DNA of 64,000 nucleotides from Asterias amurensis (Eukaryota; Echinodermata; Asteroidea; Forcipulatida; Asteriidae). How positions within the stretch are numbered: the stretch's first letter is position 1; every line of letters begins with the position of its first letter. The stretch is from positions 23,420,349 to 23,484,348 of the forward strand of contig NC_092651.1 in NCBI RefSeq assembly GCF_032118995.1, given 5' to 3'. Shown here piece by piece: positions 30,991 through 43,626 of this stretch. The position numbers were made by a program, and so were the translations under genes. The notes below the pieces were generated by a model, which worked only from the letters and a program-made list of their open reading frames with translations, was not told the origin of the DNA and did no database searches.

Positions 30991-31068
30991 TGAAACAATA
31001 CAACTAAAACACACCAGGGATCGGGACCATTTTACCTTCCTATTTACACACAATATTCTTGTTAGTGT

Positions 31069-31457
31069 TTAAAGGCAGTGGACACTATTGGTAATTACTC
31101 AAAATAATTATCCGCATAAAACCTCACTTGGTAAAGAGTAATGGGGAGAGGTTGATAATATAAAACATTGTGAGAAACGGCTCCCTCTGAAGTGACGAAG
31201 TTTTCGAGAAAGGAGTAATTTTCCACGAATTTGATTTCGAGACCTTAGATTTAGAATTTGAGGACTTGAAATCTAGCATCTGAAAGCACACAACTCCGTG
31301 TGACAAGGGTGTTTTTTATTTCATCATTATCTCGCAACTTCGACGACCAATTGAGCTCAAATTTTCACAGGTTTGTTATTTTATGCATATTATGTTTAGA
31401 TATCCCAAGTGAGAAGACTAGTCTTTGACAATTACCAATAGTGTACATTGTCTTTAA
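31069..31457 (-). mobile_element. TTAA-type MITE (family 1), full length
   Basis: TTAAAGGCAGTGGACACTATTGG to CAATAGTGTACATTGTCTTTAA, TTAA at both borders. Confidence 0.95.
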
Positions 31458-34390
31458 TTGTTCAGTACTTTTAGTCAATTGTTATTAAAATACAATCTTG
31501 GTGTAATGCACAGTTGATCATTTTGTGGGAATCGCACAAAACTCTTATAATAAATTATAATTAAAGTGCTTAGCCGCAACAAATCCTGCTTAGCACTTGA
31601 CTCTTGGTCCCTGAATAACACCTGGGTTAGTTGTTATAACGTTGTGATAACAACTCACTCCCACAAGACGTCAATGCTCGGTATCGCATAGTTCTGCACT
31701 TTGTGTAAATTGCTCGCTGACTATGTGTTTGGTTGACGCAAGTTGAAGGTGATTTGGCTGCATATAGTAGGCCGCCAATGATCAGTTGCAAGCATGGGCG
31801 CAAGAAAGTGTGAGTGGAAAACGTCAATTTCAATTTTCTTTTCACAAAATATTAACACCAAGACAATTCAACAATTTTAAATAATGCGGGCTTGGAGTTC
31901 CAACTACTACAAGGAACATTGAGTAAAAGTTCAGACTCCCGAGTTAGGTAGAAATAGCTTAAACAGGGTGAAATTTGTTCGCAATGGTACGGGACCTTTT
32001 TACCCTGGACTCCGTCGCGTTGCCTGCCACGGAGGAGTCCAACCTGGGCTAGTCCAGGACCCATTTTCAGTGCCTAATGTACATAATGAATGGGCACATA
32101 CAGAAACAGAAAATCCATGCCTACGTGAAGCATATTTCACGCGTGAGCAGGGATTATTTTGGGTGCATGCGTGCTCCACGTTTCTGTATGCATTCTTTGC
32201 TTACTTAGCTATCGAAGAAGTTTGTCACCCTGATGACTGACACTGAGTGTAGACTGTAGGTTTAAATTGAAGAATGGTGCTCACGAGCGCAGAATTTGTT
32301 GGTAAGCAGAGCCATGAAATTGGACCGTGATGCTTTGACGATGCTTTGACGTAGGTAGGGCAGAAGCGGGGGAGTACAGCCTAATTGGCCCTAAGTTCTG
32401 GAGTGATCTGATTAAATCAATTCACCAGTAAATAGTTCCCTAGTTCCAGAATCAACTCAAAGTGCAGTAAAAATTCGGCCATTCAAAGAAAAAACATTTT
32501 GTTATAAATTAACTGCATGCCTAATTCTACCTCCATGATGCAAGTCATAAGAAAAACTCGCACAGAGACGAGAGGGACAGTCACTGTTACATTTTACAGT
32601 CACACACATCTTCTGTCGGTAAATAAGTAGGTCATCATTATTAAGACTACTCAAAAATTATCCTGATCAAGCTTGAATACAACATCATGATGCCAGTGAT
32701 TTTACTATACCATAGAGCTATATAAAAGAACCAAAACTCACCGTGTTCGACTAGGAAAAGGCGATTTCTGATGACTTCTGTAGCAAGTCGTGCTGAAATT
32801 TGACACCGCCAGTCTGATCGTAAACATTGAACGATTGTTGCCACTTGGTGGCGCTCTACCAAAATAATGTTTGACAGTCGCCGCTGCTTGGTTGGGCGCT
32901 GGATGAGAGCCGCGTTTATTCACTTCGACATTAAAAATCAAGAAGTCTCACAGCTTTTTACAGAGGTGGGGGGGGGGGGGGGTCGATTCGTTGACTCATG
33001 AACTTTAATCCTCTGCTCAATTTAAAACGGAGTTCCTGGGCCCGTCATCATCCAACCAAATAAAAACACCTAATTCAAACGTCCGAGCATCAATCTGGTT
33101 TTGTCCCAATTAACGCCTTTAAGCAAATAAAAAAGTATCATTTTTTTAGGACCCAATATTAATCTGACCAGTTGGACGTCACAACTGGTCACAACCCCAG
33201 GTCACGACTGGGCAAACTCTTTACACTGTAGGGCCTATCTCTTTTTTGCGGGGCTCTCAATCATTCTGTCTTGAAAATTAATATTCGAGGGCCTAGAAAC
33301 AATTAACGACGCTCCTCTCTCTAGTGGTAGCCGACCTTAATGAGTTGTCTCATCACCAGGCGAGGATCCGGGGGGGGGGGGGAGGGGTCGTCAGAACAAA
33401 AAAGAAGAAGAAGAAATTGGGAGGAGAGAAAAAAAAGAAGAGAGAAAGAAGCGTGACGTGCGTGCAACAAGGGGTCAATATATTTATTTTTAATGATTAT
33501 CGTTGTTGCTCGTAATCGGTTGCATTTATATAAATTATGTTCACCCACAAACACACATCCATACAATTATTAGCTGCTGTAAACCTACTTAAATGACCTT
33601 GCCCTATAAAAAATGGTATTTCAGATTTTATACTAATTTCATTTCTCGGGTAGATACAAGAATACATTATTAATTTGGTAAAAACAAAAACAAAAACGGC
33701 TGGAGAACGAAGGATTGCCTAAAAGAAACGCAGTTCCTGTAAGGGAAAATTTGTAAGACATACCAACAGGGATTCGAACCATGGTCGTCCGCTTACGCGT
33801 GGGTGGTTCGAATTATATAACTCTAATGGGTAGGCCTACACATCAACAAGAAATAAGAAAGAAACTGAGAACAGGTGGTGACTGTGGAATGTCATCTTCT
33901 GAAAGACTTCTTGTTATGCAAATAAGGAGATCTTGGCACGGGTTTCGAAGCCCTTGTTGTGGCCGATACAGCACGGCATTACTGGACGTGTCGCGCTGGA
34001 GGAGAGCCGTATCTCTCGGCTCATCAACTTAGGGTCTTGGACGTCGCGTTTTCCCGATGAACTTAAATTGCAACTCTGTCGAAATTGTTGCGTTTTCTGA
34101 TGAACTTTTCTTGCAAATCAATTGTCGAAATTCTTACCAGAACTTGTTATGTGCATTCAGAACTATTTCGTCAAAACTGTTGCACGTTTTAAACGGTGAT
34201 ATTCTAAAAGGCTCGGTCTAGTTTTTGAAGTATAGACCTACAACAGCACACGAAGTATGCACGATGTGTTTTGTTGTCACGTGGCTGACAATTTTGAAGT
34301 GTTTGAACACATAATTCACCGTTGAGCACTTACTTACCTATCATGAATTCCACGAAGTTCTGTTGTTCTGACTACCAACTTTTTAAAGCA
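31458..34390. other. Gene-free stretch with simple runs
   Basis: No exon series recognised. Holds a partly self-complementary segment at 31990-32060 (CCTGGACTCCG / GGAGTCC / AGTCCAGG), another at 32090-32200, G-runs at 32966 and 33371, and an AGAAG-rich tract at 33400-33450. ORF-like lines here have no recognisable domain. Confidence 0.4.
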
Positions 34391-34399
34391 TTTTTTTGT

Positions 34400-34523
34400 T
34401 TAAATAAACTCCGGTGTTGAGCTCGAGTAGCTGGAGAGAGCTCCCCTTGAGTCGCCGTCGAAAGGGGCGTAAACCTCCATGACCAAAGCCGACTGAACAC
34501 ATCGAATCATCGACAAAAAGAAG
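34400..34523 (+). ncRNA. Possible first exon of an unassigned plus-strand transcript
   Basis: GC-richer segment ending AAAAAGAAG then GTAAGA, a good donor. The 5' end is my estimate. There is no reading frame across it. Links to the exon-like segments downstream are inference only. Confidence 0.35.
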
Positions 34524-34854
34524 GTAAGACTTCGGGACCCAATAATTTAAATTTTTGGAGTATCGGCCCTACGGCAAAAATCCTTTGTTTTCGTCTAAAA
34601 AATAAATTTAGTTCACGCAACAACTGACATGAACACTATGATCATGTGTGGATGGGGTTCACTTCTCCACAAATGCACACAGTTAAAACACAAGAGTAGG
34701 CCAGCCAATTTCTAGTACTATACATAAATAGTTGTTTTCGTTTTCCTTGTCCACTTGTCTTCTTCTTCACGCTGTGAGAGATTTTTCAACTGTTTATTTT
34801 ACTAATTATTTTATTTGTGGGTATTTATTTATGTATGTTTATTTATTTATTTAG

Positions 34855-35001
34855 ACCCATACCCTCCAGCAGCCAGCAGGCAGTAGCCGCCAGCCAGTAG
34901 CCACCAGCCACCAGCGAGCTTCCTGGTCCAGCCAAGCTTCAATGAGACGATGCTGTGGCTGTTTCGTGAGACGCAATAAGAGGGAGGTCCTCATGGGACA
35001 G
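34855..35001 (+). ncRNA. Exon-like segment with a short ORF start
   Basis: Acceptor TATTTATTTATTTAG and donor GGACAG then GTATAC. It has an AGCC-rich leader and ATG at 34942 opening MRRCCGCFVRRNKREVLMGQ. Spliced to 36673 in the only open phase it stops after 30 codons. I list it as exon-like, not as a proven gene. Confidence 0.35.
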
Positions 35002-36672
35002 GTATACAAAATTGAAAATTGAGTCCTATATGGGAATTTTAAGGATGCTAGGTGGCAGCAAACTTACCAGTACAATTCATTGTTCTTGGTTGTGTGGCCG
35101 TGCTCAGAGCTAAGCTAACAATGGTTGACATGATAAGTCTTCTGCCACCTAGTGTTCCAAAGTGTTCCATTGCTATGTTAATTTGAATTGCAGGAATATT
35201 TAAAAATCGTTTGTTGTTTCTTAACACAATTGGGTCGCACTCCACTGACTCTAAATGCAAACTAATACAAGACTCAGAAGAATGACTTGCAACCCCTTTG
35301 GTTGCCAATAATGCACTGATATCTTTATGAAATAGTTTTACAGTTTGCTATTCTGTATGCCATCGAAAACTTAACTTCGTTTATCATCTCAATACCCCGA
35401 CCTCCTCCTTCCTCCACCCCCACAAACCACAAAACACCCGAAATCAAACACACACTAGAAACACCGCTCTGTGTTTCAGTAACTGTGTGGACATTCATTT
35501 TGTTCTGTACATAATAGGATAACCCTATTTATCAATAGAGAAACAACACCGTGTGGACGTGTGTATGTCCATAGTGTTTCAAGTCCGTACATTGTCGACT
35601 TCTTTTGTTCCCAAGTCCACACATCCATACTTGCCCACACAAAGAAAGAATAACAAACAACCAAACAATGACTGTTGATTTTACTGTTATCTTGCAATGC
35701 TGTCAATTAAATTTGGCACACCATGACTGGCATACAATTATTTCATCTCTATGCTATTTCACACTTGGAAATAATACTTTCCGAGAACTAACTTATGTCG
35801 TTTTCTCAATTTTATTTTCCCGACAATATTTTTAAAAGGCCTATTAGGCCTATTTTGAAGGAACTAAATGTTTTTTTAAGGAAACAATAAGTTACCATTT
35901 TTTTTAGGGAATAGGATTATCAGAGGCTGTGTATCTTTGTGCTTACAACTAACATTCCGACTTGTGGGTCCGAATAATAGTTTGAGTATTAAAAATGAAC
36001 AAGTAATTAATGAGTGATAAAAGTATTATGTTATCGTAAATTTACTCATAACCATGTAGGCCTAAGTGTTAATTGTCCGATTTTTGTTATCCGTGTTTTT
36101 GCTTTTTTTTTCCCTTTATGTCTTTTTGTTACAGTCTCTTGTCCCAAATCAGGCTTCAACAACAAAAACTCTTTCTTATTGACTGTTTGCCTCCGTTTCC
36201 CCAATTAGGATATTGTTATTATTCTGGTATTATTTTTCAAAAAGTGAAATAGAAGTGGAAAATACATGTCTCTGAATTGAATTGGTTTCAAAGGGAACCA
36301 AATATTATTTTCGTAGAACAATACAATCTTCTTTCGTGTAATCTCTTAAGCAACGTGAACATTGACTGACATTTAGATAGGTATTTTTTAAAATTATTAT
36401 TAGCATAAATTATTTAGTGAATATAAGCCACTTGATGGTATCGTCACCAAGGTCCCTGATCGCCTGTTGGTGGTCTGAGATCAGGGCAGTCATGAATGAT
36501 GTGGCTGATGGTTTGGTGGCTGCCACATTAACACAAACTTGAGCTGGTACCTCCGGTATAGAGGATCGAGTATCGAAGTTAGCAGCTAAAATTTGTGTCA
36601 GTATAATATTTGATATAATATTCTGAAGAAACGAAATAATTATAATATATTTATATTTGATTTTCTTTTTAG

Positions 36673-36791
36673 GGGTGCTCCTATCTTTGTGCCGACGAGT
36701 CTTAGACAGCGCCCAAATGGGAGTTTATCTATGGATATGTGGTTTGTGGACGTAACTTTGGAGTCCTCGCTGGAGACATCGCCGGATTCAG
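36673..36791 (+). ncRNA. Exon-like segment
   Basis: Acceptor TTGATTTTCTTTTTAG, donor GATTCAG then GTAAGG. One phase is fully open and continues open into 37405-37484 (joined about 66 codons), but I could not find an upstream exon in that phase, and the product resembles nothing I know. Confidence 0.35.
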
Positions 36792-37404
36792 GTAAGGAAA
36801 ACTTGGCACCATCCGACCTCCACATTTCTTTTGCGAATAAATTCTTTGATAAAATGCTGCCCTTTATCTTTAAAGGCCTTAATTGCCTTTCTCTCTAAGG
36901 GTAGCAAACACACTATATGAGTAAGAATTATCTGCAATTTTCAAAGAAAAAAAAGAACAACTATTTGATAAAATGCTGCCCTTTATCCTTTAAAAGGCCT
37001 TAATTGCCTTTTTTATTTTTCAAAGGGCAGCAAACACACTTTTAGTAAGAATTGTTGAGACGTACTGCAACCTTGCCAAATGAAAAAAAAAACCACAAAA
37101 ACGAGCAAGAATTAATAAGACGATCTTCAATTTTCCAAAGAAAACAAAAGTTGCTCAGTGTTTACATTGATGAACTTTTTGAAACAAAATTTCATGTATT
37201 TTCAAAGTGATTAAAAAATAAATGAATAAATTTGACTTGTTCTTAAAAGAAAACAAATGGTTCTCTAAACAACATTAAACTTAAAACAAAAAACCGTTAT
37301 TGAATAAATGCAATAGTGGAGGTCGGATAACGCAAGTTGTCACAGATCAAGATCAAGACGAAGACTTCGAAGTGTAAGAGCAGATCTAACCCGTTCTCTT
37401 GCAG

Positions 37405-37484
37405 AGTCCCACCCCTCGTACCGCCCCTCCCCAAGATGCTCTGCGATCTTGTTGATGTTGTCCTTGCTTTGTAGAGCTTTCAAG
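37405..37484 (+). ncRNA. Exon-like segment
   Basis: Acceptor CCCGTTCTCTTGCAG, donor TTTCAAG then GTGACT. Phase-compatible with 36673-36791. Confidence 0.3.
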
Positions 37485-38610
37485 GTGACTTCTTAGTTTC
37501 TTGGCATTTTCTTGATTGGCATATTGGTCGAAGCCAATGATGCTTTTTAGTTAGAAGACTAGTCTTACTGGAAATTTCCGTCAGGGTTGATACTGCAAGT
37601 CGTCAGTTGTCATTCTTATTTTTAGTTGTCATGATTTTTAGTTTCAAACAATGAAGCAAAATTAACCTTGTACCTAGTTTAAAATAATTTTCGAGAAAAA
37701 AACCCCAACAACTTTGCTAGTAAATGCTTTGTATTTTGGGCACATTTTAACCCACCACAAAAGATATTTAGAAGTAATTATAAAGCAGTCAAATACATTC
37801 AAGTCTAATCAACATTCATTTTATGAATAATGTTTAATTTAGGAGTAATTTTGTAAATAAAGAATTTAGACTTTCTAAATGAATATTTACATTATTCCTT
37901 GTATCAGCATACATCAATTCTGAATGTAGACATTTATAATTAACTAAATCGTAAAAATGTTGTTAAAATAATATAAAAAAATTAATAAACAACATAGCTT
38001 ATTATGGATGATTAATGCTTGGTTTAGGAGTTGTAAATAAACAATTTAGTTCAGCTAAATAAATATTTACACATTCCCGATGCCAGCATAACATCATTCC
38101 TGAATGAAAACATTTCAAACTGTAATCTCAAAAATATTTTGAAAGTTTAAAATAATTTTCCAGATAAGAACTACATAGGTGTTATACTTGCTCATTCGAC
38201 AACATTTCGAATAACAGAATGGGGGAGACTGTATAGCAAGCACTGCGTTGTTTTAAAGCTACAAAAATTAAAAACCCAGAAGTTGGCAAGAGAGAAGAAA
38301 GGGGGTGTGAAAAGAGCAGCCAAGGGAGAAAGACGCAAGTGGTGCCTAGGTAAGTATGAATGGTAAGACAGTGAAGGCCTAGAGTATCAGTGTTGGCCTA
38401 GAGATAAGACTAACTCTCTACTCTTTCAGCAGGTTGACTGGAGATAGGTTAAGTATAAGGTATGACTGGCGTAGTACTTAGTCTTGATTCAAGACGTTCA
38501 ATCTCATTTATTTTGCCGTGACACAACTCACACGAGAACAGTTAAAACAAGATCCTTAAAAATAAAAGATGCCTTGAACCAAAACTAAGAACTACGCTGT
38601 CTTAAGTCTT

Positions 38611-38829
38611 CATCTTCAAGCTCTGCGTTTACTTAAGACAGCAAACGCAGAGCTTGAAGATGATGATTCTCCCTTCGATGTCCCTGAGTGACTGGAGGTC
38701 AACTGGAGGTCAGCAGTTTGGAGCAAAGGTTGGAGCAAAGTATCAGGTATAAGTATGGGTAAGTGTAGTTGCGATAACGTAACACTCCTCCCAACGGCTG
38801 TCGGGAGGAGGGTTACGTTATCGCAACTA
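38611..38829. repeat. Two close perfect or near-perfect hairpins
   Basis: Hairpin 1: CATCTTCAAGCTCTGCGTTT and its exact inverse, 38611-38662, loop of 12. Hairpin 2: TAGTTGCGATAACGTAAC with its exact inverse plus an inner GGGAGGAG pair, 38766-38829. Function unknown; fossil foldback elements are likely. Confidence 0.85.
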
Positions 38830-38896
38830 GGGTAGTGTGAAAGAATAACAAATCTTTCCTCCGGAGCTCTAACACTTTCTCCACAGATTTGGGATC

Positions 38897-39286
38897 TTAA
38901 AGGCAGTGGACACTTTTGGTAATTACTCAAAATAATAATTGTAAGCATAAAAACTTCTAGATAAAAAGCAATGCAGAGAGGTTGATAGTATAAAACATTG
39001 CGAGAAACAGCTCCCTCTGAAGTAACGTAGTTAGAGAAAGAAGTAACTTTCCACGAATTTAATTTTCAAACCTCAAAATCAGAATTTTAGGTCCCGAAAT
39101 CAAGCATCTGAAAGCATACAACTACGTGTGACAAGGGTGTTTTTTCTTCTTCCATTATTATCTCGCAGCTTTGAAGATAAATGAGCTCAAATTTTCACAG
39201 GTTTGTTGTTTTATGCATATGTTGAGATACACCCCACGTGAGAAGACTGGTCTTTGACAATTACCAATAGTGTCCAGTGTCTTTAA
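38897..39286 (-). mobile_element. TTAA-type MITE (family 1), full length
   Basis: TTAAAGGCAGTGGACACTTTTGG to CAATAGTGTCCAGTGTCTTTAA, TTAA at both borders. Confidence 0.93.
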
Positions 39287-40681
39287 ACATTTATTTCCCA
39301 CAGCCTCTTACAGTCCATACTCTTTTTGTTTATTTTCTTTACAGTCTGTACCCGTTGCTCCTAAAGAAGATGTTCTGGCAGATGATGTGCTTTGAAACTC
39401 GCACATTGAGCGGACGAAACAATCCTGAAACTCTTGTTTGATGTTGCCGATTCATGACCTGAGGTCACGGGGCTTGATGAGGTCTTTGCAGCAAAGGTTA
39501 TAAGTATCATGAGAAGTATAAGATAAAGTATGAGGACAAGTGTGAAAGAAAAGTAAATGTCTCCCTACCCAGTTTCTTAACTTTTATTTTCACCGCTCTC
39601 AACGCTTCAATCAACAGTTTAGCTGTTATCTAGAACAAGCTAGTCAAAACGTTGAGCCCATTTAGGAACTCACTCCGCGGTAGTGAAGTTAATAACAAGA
39701 AGTCCCCTCGATCCACTGAAGCTGAAGTAGAAGTTCAATCCAATTTTTAAAGTAGACGTAGTAACTTTTCGGGACAGTTCTTTTCAGAACTGAGATGCTA
39801 CCCGACTTCAGAACAAATCTACTCTGGGGTAGTAGATAAGTCTCCCGAATTCCGAAAAAACTACTTCGTGGTAGAATAAACAGCAAAACAAGTTCTCTTT
39901 AGAAGTTCTCTACAAAGCAAGTGCGTGTAACGCAAGCCAAACATTGATACCTCACCATGGAATGTCTCTCATCCAATCGTTCGTTGTTTTTGTTTAACAC
40001 AGTCTGCAACCTGTTATTGCTTGAGATGATGTTGTGACAAGCAACGGTGCACATGTGGCAGTTCTGGGACCCCGTAGATTACACCAGTTTGGTAAAGTAT
40101 TGGGGTTATCTCAGGTAATGTGAAAAGTAAACATGACTTTGGCTAATTGATGTAGTGACCTTCTAGACAAAAGACTTATAAAGAGCAGATTGTGTTTTCA
40201 TCTTGAAGATAGTGAAGTAGTTTCCATTGAGCTGAGATGATAACTTGAGTCATGCAAAAGATTTAGTAATGCAAAAGATTTAGTAATAAATTATAAAGTA
40301 CCAGCCACTGGTGGGAAAACTGCCTTCTAATACGTGGGACAACTCGATCAAGAAATTTGGAAGATCACAAACAATTACATGGAGATAACAGGTGTTAGTT
40401 GCCAGGCTAAAATGATGAGGCTTTTTAGCCCCTTTCTTTTATGGAGCATTCCAGATGTAGGACAACTCAACGAAGAAATCTAAAAGATCACAAACAAATC
40501 TTCATCAATGTATTGACTACTTTGGAAGGAAAATCGAAATATGCAAACATAAACTTGATTTTGAACCCCTCAATGTGATCAGCAGTCAAGTTATAACTTT
40601 TTTGTAGACCCACTGATATTAAAAGATTTTACCAACATTAATCTTCTAAAACTATATATTTGTATCCAAAGATTGAGAAGA

Positions 40682-40998
40682 ATATCTTGGAGATGGCATA
40701 CACCTAAAGTTGAGCAATTCGTAGAGCTGCTAAGCACAACAATTTGCTTAGCATAATATTTCTGCATTGATTAAAACATGATTACCAACCAAATGTCCAC
40801 CGGCTGCTGTTTGCTTATCCTTGAAATCACGTGGACATGTGGCTGCTAATCCTGTTTTTATCAGGGCAAAAATTTCATGCTAAGCAAATTTGTGTACTTA
40901 ACAGCTCAGTGAAATTGGGCACAGATGATTATCCACTACAAGTTCAACGCTCGAGTGACGTAGCGTTGTTGAATATAACCACCAACATAGACAACTTG
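40682..40998 (+). ncRNA. Exon-like tandem unit, copy 1 (with foldback inserted)
   Basis: Begins ATTGAGAAGAATATCTTGGAGATG after CCAAAG. The end CACTACAAGTTCAACGCTCGAGTGACGTAGCG and donor ACTTG then GTAAGT match later copies. A GGGCCC-type foldback (about 40716-40923) sits in the middle. Confidence 0.4.
40716..40923. repeat. GGGCCC foldback element, diverged copy
   Basis: GTAGAGCTGCTAAGCACAACAATTTGCTTAGCA to TAACAGCTCAGTGAAATTGGGC, with inner ATGATTACCAACCAAATGTCCA / TGGACATGTGGCTGCTAATCCTG arms. Confidence 0.8.
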
Positions 40999-41399
40999 GT
41001 AAGTAAAAGAAAAAAATCTAATTCTAAAACTTTTTTTTTTCAAGAGAAGGTTCACCCCACGAACTTTGCAAATGTGTTGATCTTTTGTTTCAACTCGATT
41101 TCAAAGAAAATACAAATGCATAAGCATCCTTTAGTTTGTAATAAAACACTCTGTGTAAACCAAATGGTGAACACTTCATTTAATGGAGTCAAGATTTTAA
41201 GAAGAAGAATTTATTTTACGTACATAAAGCTCAACAAAGCCTGGAGTTTTGTGTCATAATAGTTTGCATTTTCAATTAGGTCTAAAGAATCAAAAGGTGC
41301 TGGAGGAGAATTTTCTAAAGCATTCAGACTTGACTGATCCCCAGAGCAACTTAGTTTATAAGAGTTTATCGAAATGAATTTTAACATTTTCAACCACAG

Positions 41400-41525
41400 A
41401 ATGAGATGATGACCTTGAAGATTTTTTGGACTGGCCACCAGCTGAAGGACTGTGTCAAGTCTAGCCAGATGACTTCCTCACTACAAGTTCAACCGTTCGA
41501 GTGACGTAGCGATGTGGAGGCTAAC
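41400..41525 (+). ncRNA. Exon-like tandem unit, copy 2
   Basis: Acceptor TTTTCAACCACAG, then AATGAGATGATGACCTTGAAG, CCACCAGCTGAAGGACTG, and CACTACAAGTTCAACCG. The clear GTAAGT donor of copies 1 and 3 is not kept here. Confidence 0.4.
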
Positions 41526-42058
41526 CAAGGTTCTTCGGACAAATTCAAAAAGTCAACTACAGTTTTCTTGGTTATAAGGTTTGACAAAAATCTAAAATTT
41601 TCTTTTGAAGAGAAGGTTTATCCCACATTTGGCAAATGAGTTCATGAGTTGAAGGTTTTAAATCGATTTCAAAGGCTACAAGCATTTATATCATTTTGGT
41701 TTGTCAGTTTGTGATAAACAAATTTTAAAACTTACTGGTGGAAAAAATCTTTAAAATATGAGGTCAAAATTTTCAGGAAAAAAAAAACATTTTTGGTAAG
41801 AATCCAAAAGTCCACAAAACCTGGAATGTTGAGTCACGTAGTATGTGCATGTGTTTAACAGTTTCTCAGGAAAGGGTTAAGCTAGTTAATAGAAAAAAAT
41901 AAGTTAAACAAAACCGGATTGTTGATCATTGTGTTTGCATGTTCAATGAGTTAAATGATGGAGCTGGATGAGAATTTTCGTTCCAAGCATTCAGACTTAA
42001 ATACTCCTGAAAAAAAGAAGAGTTTTTCAAATAAATCTTTGAAATTTTCCAACCACAG

Positions 42059-42232
42059 ATTGAGATGTTGACCTTAAAGATGACATCTTGAGTCTAACTA
42101 ACACTTTTTGAGCTGACCACCAGCTGAAGAAGGACTGGGTAAAGTCTAGCCAGATGATCCTCCACTCTAAGTTCAAGGAGTAATTTTTGGACGGGAGCAA
42201 CGAGTCACCAATAGACTACTTGGTAAGTTCGA
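42059..42232 (+). ncRNA. Exon-like tandem unit, copy 3
   Basis: Acceptor TTTTCCAACCACAG and donor GACTACTTG then GTAAGT. Contains ATTGAGATGTTGACCTTAAAGATGACATC, CCACCAGCTGAAG and CTAAGTTCAAGG. All frames carry stops. Confidence 0.4.
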
Positions 42233-42693
42233 AAAAAAGAAGAAAAAAATGTTTGAAGAAAAGGTTCACCCCACAATTTCAGCAAATGAGTTGAAGGTTT
42301 CAGTTTGATTCGATTCATTCGCATCCTTTAGTTTGTAACAAACACACAATACAAAACAAATCGGAAGAACATAATAAAAAAAAAAGTGTGGTCAAGTTTG
42401 TCGGAATTTTTTGTTAAATTCGGAAATATAACAAAAACTTGAATGTTGAGTCTTGTTGTGTGTACATCCTCAATGAGTTGAATAATTTTACCAATATATT
42501 TATAAAGTATGTGAGCGGAAAAACTCACTACGCACAGATAAATTCTGCTCAGCAGAAACTGATTACCAGCCAAAGGTCCATAAAGTTTACATTACTGCAA
42601 CTGGTCCCCCACGCATTTTTTGCTTCGCTAACAAATTTGCTAAGCAGTATTTTCCGCTTAAGGAAATTGGGCCCTGATTGGGGGGGGGGGGGG

Positions 42694-42832
42694 GTAATTT
42701 TTCTTTGTATTATTATCTCTCAATTGCGACGACCAACCGAGTTCAAATTTTTACAGGTTTGTTATTTTGTGCATAATATCAAGTGAAAAGTCTGGTCTTT
42801 GCCAATTATACCAAAGGTGTCCAGTGTCTTAA
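42694..42832 (-). mobile_element. Fragment of TTAA-type MITE (family 1)
   Basis: Only the right part is present: TTATCTCTCAATTGCGACGACC, TTTACAGGTTTGTTATTTTGTG and AAGGTGTCCAGTGTCTTAA. It follows a run of 14 G at about 42679. Confidence 0.8.
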
Positions 42833-42882
42833 ATTAGTTTGACCAAAATTAATCTTTGGAAATCATTCATCTTCTACCACAG

Positions 42883-43050
42883 ATTGACTCGATGACCTTG
42901 GAGATGACATTGGGGCTTTTCAACACTTTCTTGACAGAGCGCCACCAGCTGAAGCAGGCCGGTTTCAGTTTAAGCTCAATAACTCTATGCTACAAGTTCC
43001 CGTGACATTGGGAATGTTGTGATGATGTAACCATCTATTTATGGACTGTA
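42883..43050 (+). ncRNA. Exon-like tandem unit, copy 4
   Basis: Acceptor CATCTTCTACCACAG, then ATTGACTCGATGACCTTGGAGATGACATTG, CCACCAGCTGAAGCAGG and CTACAAGTTCCCGTGACATTG. No clear donor; it may be the terminal exon. Confidence 0.35.
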
Positions 43051-43310
43051 CCTGAAGATCCGCGTCGAAGTCCTTACTCTATGGTTCAAGCCACCAAGGA
43101 AAAAGACATTTTAACACATTTCAGAGCTAACTCAACCCAAAGGTGATTTTTTACATGGTTTTACCATGGAGCTATTTTTCACAATGCAAAGCTTTATACT
43201 TTTTGGAATGATACCAACTGAAGAAAAACTGTAACAAGTTTAGCATGACCTACCACGAAACAAGCTGGACCATGATGGCGCCCTCTATGATAACAATCGA
43301 CGGGAGGACC

Positions 43311-43506
43311 AGGGCCCAATTCCACAGGGCTGCTTAAGCAGAAAGTATTAACAATTGTCTGCTTAGCAGAAATGAGCAGGATACCAGTCACAAATTGTAC
43401 ATGTTACATGAAAGTTTGACTGCTACCCTTATTCCGGTAAGCAACATTTATTTTGATTGTGCTTAGCTACTTTTTGTGCTTAAGAAGCTCTATAAAATTG
43501 GGCTCA
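43311..43506. repeat. GGGCCC foldback element, diverged copy
   Basis: AGGGCCCAATTCCACAGGGCTGCTTAAGCAG to GCTTAAGAAGCTCTATAAAATTGGGC. Confidence 0.8.
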
Positions 43507-43507
43507 G

Positions 43508-43626
43508 CTAAAGGCTGTGTCTGAATGTGGCTGTGGCTATGTGTGCAGTTGTTGCTTCGGACCTCTTAAAACATATTCATTTGACGATGAAGCCGTATCC
43601 ACAGTCACTAATTCAGACACGCCCTT
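43508..43626. mobile_element. Short TIR element (GGCTGTGTCTGAAT ends)
   Basis: AAGGCTGTGTCTGAATGTGGCTGTGGC and its inverse CCACAGTCACTAATTCAGACACGCCC, about 120 bp. The interrupted relative is at 23791-24296. Confidence 0.75.
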
